Positions 58,063 through 64,000 of a stretch of DNA of 64,000 nucleotides are shown piece after piece (position 1 is the stretch's first letter; each line of letters begins with the position of its first letter). Both the position numbers and the translations under genes were made by a program. The notes below the pieces were generated by a model. That model saw only the letters and a list, made by a program, of their open reading frames with translations, was not told the DNA's origin and made no database searches. The stretch spans positions 248,001 to 312,000 of the forward strand of contig CAIJFI010000004.1 in NCBI GenBank assembly GCA_903819975.1, written 5' to 3'. The DNA is from an uncultured Bacteroidota bacterium (GTDB taxonomy: Bacteria; Bacteroidota; Bacteroidia; Chitinophagales; Chitinophagaceae).

Positions 58063-58149
58063 ATGACTTTTCCTATTTTATTTGGCATATTTGCCATCAT
58101 TATTATTATGTGGCGCAGGCATTACCGTAGTAGAAATAATAAAGATTAA
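58063..58149 (+). CDS. Possible 28-aa single-TM small protein
   Basis: MTFPILFGIFAIIIIMWRRHYRSRNNKD: hydrophobic stretch followed by a basic tail; not in the ORF track because of its length. Confidence 0.4.
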   Translation: MTFPILFGIFAIIIIMWRRHYRSRNNKD

Positions 58150-58226
58150 CTAGCCCCACTTATAAAAAAATTATGGATCTATAAATAAATTGATTTAATT
58201 TATTTATCCAATTAAACTATAGAATT

Positions 58227-58682
58227 ATGAAAAATAAAAAGTTTTTTGTTGTAAGCATGCTGGTGTTAGTAGTTGCATTTGCTTCGCAATCTTTTAGCTA
58301 CGTAAATCAAAGACCTCCAAAAGTACTAAAAAATATAAAAGCATTTCCGTCAACTATGACGTATAATGAAGTAGACCATCAAATGGATATTTTTAAAGTT
58401 TCCTTAGGTGTAAAATGTAATTATTGTCATGCTCAAACCAAAGAAAGTGCACCAAAACTAGACATGGCTAACGATGACAATCCTAAGAAAGATATCGCGC
58501 GTGATATGATTAGAATGACAAGAGATTTGAACGAGAAATACATGGCTAAACTTTCTCATACAAATGCGGAGCCTTTACAAGTGGTTACTTGTAACACATG
58601 TCATAGAGGAAATGCAAAACCTTCGGATAAAGTAATAATGGAAGAACATCATGCACCAACCGCACCCCCAACTTCAAAATAG
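58227..58682 (+). CDS. c-type cytochrome with two CXXCH motifs (photosynthetic-reaction-centre-cytochrome-like domain)
   Basis: GVKCNYCHAQ and VTCNTCHRGNAKP; LKNIKAFPSTMTYNEVDHQMDIFKVSLGVKC. Confidence 0.85.
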   Translation: MKNKKFFVVSMLVLVVAFASQSFSYVNQRPPKVLKNIKAFPSTMTYNEVDHQMDIFKVSLGVKCNYCHAQTKESAPKLDMANDDNPKKDIARDMIRMTRDLNEKYMAKLSHTNAEPLQVVTCNTCHRGNAKPSDKVIMEEHHAPTAPPTSK

Positions 58683-58706
58683 TTAAGAAAATAATACAGA
58701 TTATAG

Positions 58707-58730
58707 GCCCATAAATTTTATGGGCTTTTT
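58707..58730. terminator. Inverted repeat terminator
   Basis: GCCCATAAA / TTTATGGGC followed by TTTTTT. Confidence 0.7.
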
Positions 58731-58752
58731 TATAGCTATAAATGAAGCTATT

Positions 58753-58777
58753 TGTTCCGTTTTACCTTTTTGGAACA
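58753..58777. promoter_or_regulatory. Palindromic motif copy 2: TGTTCC-N13-GGAACA
   Basis: TGTTCC GTTTTACCTTTTT GGAACA, 89 nt before the ATG at 58867. Confidence 0.7.
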
Positions 58778-58866
58778 TATTTTAGACTTGGTTCTGTAAA
58801 ATGTAACCCTGTTAAAGCTATTTTGAACAAGATTTAAATCAAACAAAAACTCAAAATTTAGTTCAA

Positions 58867-59388
58867 ATGAAAAAATTAGTCCTTAGCGCAATCGTTGCGA
58901 CAACATTATTTGCTTGTGGTGGAAAAACTGAAAAAGCAGAAACAGCAACTTCTACATTTCCAGCAAATGCATCTGGTTACAATTTAGATAGCACTGCTAA
59001 CACCGAAAGTTTAAAAAAGATCAATGAACTTGCTTGGAGCGGGGATTTGAAAACGGCTAGAACTTCATACGTAGATACTGCTATGGTTTATGATAATGGC
59101 AAAAAAATAACAATTGACGAAAATATGACTATGGTTACCTTATTTAAAAGCAAGGGCATTACCGTGCATACCGATTCATATGATGCAATCTGGGAGTCTG
59201 TAAATAATAAAGTAGATGAAATTGGTGTTCAAAACTATGTATTTGCATACGAGCATGTGAGTTTTACTAAAGGGGATAAAAAGGTTACTGTAATTCTTTT
59301 CCAAGCATTAGCTTTCAATAAACAAGGTAAAATTGTTAAAGAGTGGGATGTATATGACACTTCAGCACTTGCTGAATTGTTGAAATAG
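58867..59388 (+). CDS. SnoaL/NTF2-like lipoprotein
   Basis: Lipobox TTLFAC; NTF2-like pattern INELAWSGDLKTARTSYVDTAMVYDNGKKI... Confidence 0.7.
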   Translation: MKKLVLSAIVATTLFACGGKTEKAETATSTFPANASGYNLDSTANTESLKKINELAWSGDLKTARTSYVDTAMVYDNGKKITIDENMTMVTLFKSKGITVHTDSYDAIWESVNNKVDEIGVQNYVFAYEHVSFTKGDKKVTVILFQALAFNKQGKIVKEWDVYDTSALAELLK

Positions 59389-59416
59389 TTATTAAGTTTG
59401 GATGAAAATACGATTT

Positions 59417-59445
59417 GAGGCTCCTAGCAATAGGAGCCTCTTTTG
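59417..59445. terminator. Inverted repeat terminator
   Basis: GAGGCTCCTA / TAGGAGCCTC followed by TTTTG. Confidence 0.75.
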
Positions 59446-59485
59446 TTTATTATTAATCTAAATAGGCATCATTTGATCCATTTTT

Positions 59486-59510
59486 TGTTCCAATTACGCA
59501 AATGGGAACA
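59486..59510. promoter_or_regulatory. Palindromic motif copy 3: TGTTCC-N13-GGAACA
   Basis: TGTTCC AATTACGCAAATG GGAACA, 75 nt before the ATG at 59586. Confidence 0.7.
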
Positions 59511-59585
59511 TATTTTTTGCTAGTGAAGGGGGTGTTTCTAGGTTTAATTACGTTTTTTCAATACAATTCTATTAACCCGAATCAC

Positions 59586-61004
59586 ATGAAAAAATTTATC
59601 CTAAGCACACTAGTCATAATCTTGTCCTTTAACCTAGGTATTTCCCAAAGTGCTAAAGTTGACTTTTCTCAGAAACCTCCAAACATAGATTCTTTATTGC
59701 CTAAAATCAAGGCCGAAAAAAATGACAGTGCTAGATATTATTTAGCAATGAGTGCTTTAACCATTTCGGAGACCAATCCGGTAGAGGACATGCATAATTC
59801 AGAGGCAATCCTATTACATGGTCAAAAGAACAACGACCTGGTATGTCAATTATTGGGTTATTCATGTTTATGTTATGACTATATCGCTTTTGGAAATCAG
59901 GTAAAAAGTTTGGAATATGGGATTAAGGCGAATCAAGTAGCTGAGCAATCTAAAAATGAAAGATTAAAAACTTTTGGAAAAGCAATGCTTGCTTTGTCTT
60001 ATTTAACAATGGGCGACTTTGACAAAGCAGTATCTTATAATAAAGGAGCTATCGAAGCGGGTTCGAAATATGAGCCAGATATTATTTCGGTTTGTGCTGT
60101 AAATGATATGGGTACTATTTATTTAGCAATGAATAAAGTGGATTCTGCATTAATCTACACTCAAAAAGCCTACGAGCTTGCCATTAAAACGGGCATTAAT
60201 TACTGGTTAACATCTACTTACCTGCAATTTGGCAGTATACACGCTGCAATGAAAAATTCAACGCTGGCGTTAAGTTATTGGAAGCTTGCATTAGATGAAT
60301 CTACAAGAATTAAATCTCCGAAATTTGCAAGCATCGCATATGCTGCAATGGCGGATTATTTTTATGCTAATAATCAAAAAGATTCTGCAAAATACTATGC
60401 AACAATGGCGATTTCGAGTGTAAAAAATACCGCATTTCAAACATTGAGTGTAGGTCCTGCTAAATTATTATTAAATATTTATAGAGGTGCCAATTTAGAC
60501 AGTGCTTTTAAGTATTCTGAAATTTATAGAACTGCAAATGACACTTTATATAATATCAAAGCCTTACAACAAGCACAGCTAATAAGCGTGGAGGAAGAAT
60601 CACGTCAAGGGCAATTAAAACTAGAAGAAGAGCAGGCATCTGAAAAACAAAAAGAAAACTTACAATACACATTTATTGCCTTAGGTATAGTTGCATTTTT
60701 TATGCTATTCATTATATTTAGTCGTAAGCATATTACTAATACTAAAGTGATTGAATTTTTAAGTGTTGTTTCTTTATTAATTGTATTTGAATTTTTAAAT
60801 TTATTGGTCCATCCGTTTTTAGAAAAAATAACGCATCACTCACCGTTGCTTATGTTATTAGCCTTAGTGGCACTTGCTGCAATGTTAATTCCTTTGCATC
60901 ATAAATTAGAGCATTGGGCGGTAAACAAGTTGGTTGAAAAAAATAAACAAACTAGATTAGCTGCTGCTAAGAAAACAATTGATGAATTAGAAAAGAAAGC
61001 GTAA
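59586..61004 (+). CDS. TPR-repeat protein with C-terminal TM helices, no kinase domain
   Basis: Signal peptide from Met at 59586; tandem TPRs (GDFDKAVSYNKGAIEAG, NKVDSALIYTQKAYELA); three C-terminal TM helices then a short coiled-coil. Confidence 0.78.
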   Translation: MKKFILSTLVIILSFNLGISQSAKVDFSQKPPNIDSLLPKIKAEKNDSARYYLAMSALTISETNPVEDMHNSEAILLHGQKNNDLVCQLLGYSCLCYDYIAFGNQVKSLEYGIKANQVAEQSKNERLKTFGKAMLALSYLTMGDFDKAVSYNKGAIEAGSKYEPDIISVCAVNDMGTIYLAMNKVDSALIYTQKAYELAIKTGINYWLTSTYLQFGSIHAAMKNSTLALSYWKLALDESTRIKSPKFASIAYAAMADYFYANNQKDSAKYYATMAISSVKNTAFQTLSVGPAKLLLNIYRGANLDSAFKYSEIYRTANDTLYNIKALQQAQLISVEEESRQGQLKLEEEQASEKQKENLQYTFIALGIVAFFMLFIIFSRKHITNTKVIEFLSVVSLLIVFEFLNLLVHPFLEKITHHSPLLMLLALVALAAMLIPLHHKLEHWAVNKLVEKNKQTRLAAAKKTIDELEKKA

Positions 61005-61916
61005 ATGAAAAATATTTTTCTTAGTATTTTATTGGGTGTTGCGATTACATCGCAAGGACAAATGTTAAATGACAGTCCTTTTAATGCAACTGTTTCAAAT
61101 TCTAAATATGCAAAGGGGAAAGGTCCAAAAGTTTTAATTGACGCAGGTCATCACAATTTTATTGTAGAATTGGGCTTGGTTAAACCACTAGTTGATGTAG
61201 CAAATTCGGATGGATATCAATTAAAGATTGATTCAATGCAGTTTACTAAAGCTTATTTATCAAATTATAAGCTAGTTGTAATTATGCCTGCTATGCCATT
61301 TGAATTTGGATCTAAAAGCCAAGTAAATGACGAGATTACATTTACAACAAATGAATTAAATGCTTTGCATGAATGGGTATCTAATGGTGGACGTTTACTT
61401 ATGTTTAGTGAACATGCCCCAATAGACAAATCAGTTACTCCTTTATTTAACAAGTTTGGGATTAAATTAAGTATTGGTATTGCGGCCGATTCTATTAATT
61501 GTGATAGTACTATAAAAATATCAGGCTATCAAACCCTACTCAAGTTTACAAATAAAAATGGGTTATTAAATACAAATCATCCAATAACAATTGGTGAAAA
61601 GGCTAGTGAGCGTATAAATAATATTGTAACATATGGTGGCAGTGGTTTAACAGGCGAGTCCTTTACTAACATTTTTAAACTTTCTACTTCGGCATACATT
61701 AGAAAATGGAACGGTAGTTTGCCATCTGGCACTGCAAACTCTCAATGTTTAGCAGGCAATGTTGGTAAAGGAAAAGTAGTTGCATTAGGTGACTGCAATG
61801 GGTTTACAGCAATGTATATTAACTCTAATGGTAAGAAGTTTTCAGCAGGAATGCAAGTGCTTGAATATGATTGGAAGCAGTTTGTTCTTAACACACTGCA
61901 TTGGCTTTCAAATTAA
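61005..61916 (+). CDS. DUF4350-like exported protein
   Basis: KGPKVLIDAGHHNFIVE...; LHEWVSNGGRLLMFSEHAP; GKGKVVALGDCNGFTA. Confidence 0.7.
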   Translation: MKNIFLSILLGVAITSQGQMLNDSPFNATVSNSKYAKGKGPKVLIDAGHHNFIVELGLVKPLVDVANSDGYQLKIDSMQFTKAYLSNYKLVVIMPAMPFEFGSKSQVNDEITFTTNELNALHEWVSNGGRLLMFSEHAPIDKSVTPLFNKFGIKLSIGIAADSINCDSTIKISGYQTLLKFTNKNGLLNTNHPITIGEKASERINNIVTYGGSGLTGESFTNIFKLSTSAYIRKWNGSLPSGTANSQCLAGNVGKGKVVALGDCNGFTAMYINSNGKKFSAGMQVLEYDWKQFVLNTLHWLSN

Positions 61917-61980
61917 TTATAGCAATTACTTTACTATTTAAATTTATTTGTAATAAATTTATCTCAATAAATTCAATCCT

Positions 61981-62793
61981 ATGTTTTTGAAAAAACCACT
62001 ATTCTTATTTTTTCTTATTATAACTGTTAGTGCAAGTGCTGGAACAGTTGATACTTTAGAAATTCAGAGTACACAACTTAAGAAAACAACCAAAGTAGTT
62101 GTCATAAAACCTACCGCTTTAAGCGAAGCCAAGGAAACATATCCGGTTATATACTTATTGCATGGTTATGGCGGCAACTATGCTCAGTGGAGTAAGATAT
62201 CTCCACAGCTTTCAAAAACAGCAGATGATCTTAAAGTTATTTTTGTATGTCCAGACGGTGGAACAGGAAGTTGGTATTTTGATAGCCCAATTGACAGTTC
62301 AATTAGATATGAATCATATATTACTAAAGAGCTTATCCCTTATATAGATGCTAATTTCCCTACAAAACCGGAATCTAAATACAGAGCAATTACAGGATTA
62401 AGTATGGGAGGACATGGAGCCATGTATTTAGCTATAAGACATACCAATTTATTTGGTGCTGCAGGAAGTACTTCAGGCGGTGTAGATTTTAGACCTTTCC
62501 CTAATAACTGGGATATCAAAAATGCATTAGGTAATTATGAAGACAATAAGGAAAGATGGGAGGAAAATACAGTAATGCATCAAGTAGAAAATTTAGAGAA
62601 CAAAAAATTAGCAATTATTATAGACTGTGGCGTAGATGATTTTTTCATAGGTGTTAATAGGGCTTTACACGAAAAATTATTAAAACAAAAAATCAATCAC
62701 GATTATATTGAACGACCAGGAGGACATAGTTATGGCTACTGGAGTGGTAATATTGATTATCAAATATTATTCTTTAAGAAATTCTTTAAATAA
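61981..62793 (+). CDS. Esterase D/feruloyl-esterase-like alpha/beta hydrolase, exported
   Basis: YPVIYLLHGYGGNYAQWSK; RAITGLSMGGHGAMYLAIRH (GLSMGG nucleophile); GGHSYGYW. Confidence 0.88.
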   Translation: MFLKKPLFLFFLIITVSASAGTVDTLEIQSTQLKKTTKVVVIKPTALSEAKETYPVIYLLHGYGGNYAQWSKISPQLSKTADDLKVIFVCPDGGTGSWYFDSPIDSSIRYESYITKELIPYIDANFPTKPESKYRAITGLSMGGHGAMYLAIRHTNLFGAAGSTSGGVDFRPFPNNWDIKNALGNYEDNKERWEENTVMHQVENLENKKLAIIIDCGVDDFFIGVNRALHEKLLKQKINHDYIERPGGHSYGYWSGNIDYQILFFKKFFK

Positions 62794-62833
62794 AAAGAGT
62801 GGGTTTATGAAGAAATTCATAAACCCACTCTTT
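62794..62833. terminator. Strong inverted repeat terminator
   Basis: AAAGAGTGGGTTTATGAA / TTCATAAACCCACTCTTT, 18-bp arms. Confidence 0.85.
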
Positions 62834-62876
62834 GTTTAAGGTGACTCAAAATGGCTTGAGGTAAACCTATATTTTA

Positions 62877-63371
62877 TTATTTAGCAGGATCTGCATTCCA
62901 AATGTCAACTATACACTTCCAGTTGCCATCGGCTTGCTTTTTCCAAGTTTCACAGAATTTCCCAGTTTCATGCATTTCTTTCCCAGTTGAATCTTTATAA
63001 CTAAACTGATAAGCCCCTGTGCTATAACCTAAATCTCCTGATTTTGACACCTCTGTTTTAGTAGCTTGAAATCTCATACTAGCAGCAGGCATTGCAAAAT
63101 ATGCTTTTATTGAAGCTTCTCTACTTGCTTTGTCATTACAAACTTTTTCGCCTGGAGGTAACATGATAGCATCGTCAGTGTAAAAACTTAACCAACCTTG
63201 AACTGAATTATGAGCCGACTGATCATCCCAAAGGCTATCTGCTTTATTGATTGCATTTACAGCATCTGTAGAGTCATTTGAACTAATTGCCGCTGAAGTT
63301 GCGCTTGTTTGATTTTTACAAGCCGACAATAAGATGAAAGCCAAAAGAGAAGAAAAAAGAATTTTTTTCAT
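62877..63371 (-). CDS. DUF4440/SnoaL-like lipoprotein
   Basis: Lipobox FILLSAC; DDAIMLPPGEKVCNDKASREASIKAYFAMPAASMRFQATKTEVSKSGDLGYSTGAY. Confidence 0.8.
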   Translation of the reverse strand: MKKILFSSLLAFILLSACKNQTSATSAAISSNDSTDAVNAINKADSLWDDQSAHNSVQGWLSFYTDDAIMLPPGEKVCNDKASREASIKAYFAMPAASMRFQATKTEVSKSGDLGYSTGAYQFSYKDSTGKEMHETGKFCETWKKQADGNWKCIVDIWNADPAK

Positions 63372-63446
63372 TATTGATTAATTTTTGATTTAATAGACTA
63401 AATAACAATATTTTAGCCTTCAAAATAAGTGCTTTCCTTTTTTATT

Positions 63447-63471
63447 TGTTCCTTTTACCGTTTTTGGAACA
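63447..63471. promoter_or_regulatory. Palindromic motif copy 4: TGTTCC-N13-GGAACA
   Basis: TGTTCC TTTTACCGTTTTT GGAACA, between divergent SnoaL-like genes. Confidence 0.7.
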
Positions 63472-63560
63472 AAATTCGCTGGTCAATATATGCAAATCAT
63501 CCCCTTACTCTATATTTTGCTAGCCTGTTAATATTTAAAAAACAATTCAAAATTCAAACC

Positions 63561-64000
63561 ATGAAAAAACTATTACTTAGTGCTCTTGTATTATCATCAC
63601 TAGTAGCTTGTACTGAATCAGCTAAAAAAACTGAAACTGCAGAGCAAGCCGCTGCACCAACTGAGCACATTTACAAACCTACCTATACCGATAACTTCAA
63701 AATTGGAGACGCTAAAAATGTATTGTTAGCTGAACAATTCCACAAAATCTTGTTTGAAAAAGATTTCAAACAAGCTGGAGACATGATTGCTGATACTGCA
63801 ACTTACAATGCAGAAGATGGCACTATTATCAAAGGAAAGGCTGCTATTGTAGATTATATGGAAAAAGGTTTTGCTGGCATCACCTTTAAAAACTACCAAA
63901 TTACTGCAATTATCCCTGTTGTGGGAGAAAACGGACACCAATGGGTAGATATCTGGGATGAAGGAGAATTAGTAACTGCAGATGGTAAGTCAACAAAATA
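63561..64000 (+). CDS. SnoaL/NTF2-like lipoprotein, truncated by window end
   Basis: MKKLLLSALVLSSLVACTESAKKTETAEQ...; lipobox; ORF open to the last base. Confidence 0.7.
   Translation, partial: MKKLLLSALVLSSLVACTESAKKTETAEQAAAPTEHIYKPTYTDNFKIGDAKNVLLAEQFHKILFEKDFKQAGDMIADTATYNAEDGTIIKGKAAIVDYMEKGFAGITFKNYQITAIIPVVGENGHQWVDIWDEGELVTADGKSTK

Noticed and set aside
59502-59585. N-terminal extension of the TPR ORF (MGTYFLLVKGVFLGLITFF...)
   Set aside because: Overlaps palindrome copy 3; the Met at 59586 begins a clear signal peptide, so the shorter start is preferred.

Overview
This 64 kb AT-rich window is a chromosomal segment of a Bacteroidota bacterium, probably Chitinophagaceae-like. The taxonomic call rests on the TonB-dependent receptors, a GLPGLI protein, a HmuY-like lipoprotein, many signal-peptide or lipoprotein genes, and the frequency of family types. 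I found no rRNA, tRNA, CRISPR array, IS element or prophage. Most genes are ordinary: M28 and M24 peptidases, penicillin-acylase-type Ntn hydrolases, amidohydrolases, TonB receptors, a phosphate transporter with its DUF47 partner, and L,D-transpeptidases. The parts most worth follow-up are: (1) a redox locus at about 35.7-42.7 kb with a DUF5777-like beta-barrel, two lipoproteins with atypical CX4CH/CXCH haem-like motifs, a canonical cytochrome c, a 90-aa Tat protein, a 4Fe-4S protein lacking one canonical Cys, an NrfD-like subunit and an anchored periplasmic protein, with no visible molybdopterin catalytic subunit; (2) four copies of a precisely spaced palindrome, TGTTCC-N13-GGAACA, each 66-89 nt upstream of a gene start between 57.4 and 63.6 kb, which suggests an undescribed regulon; (3) five tandem, overlapping paralogues of a His-rich single-TM protein (MEVHHPHHPTHKKKWSEY...) at 53.5-57.3 kb; (4) a pair of overlapping ATP-grasp ligase-like genes, one fused to a SET plus post-SET methyltransferase domain; (5) a D-amino-acid/muropeptide salvage cluster at 42.8-53.5 kb. 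All functional assignments come from reading the translated sequences; no database search was run.
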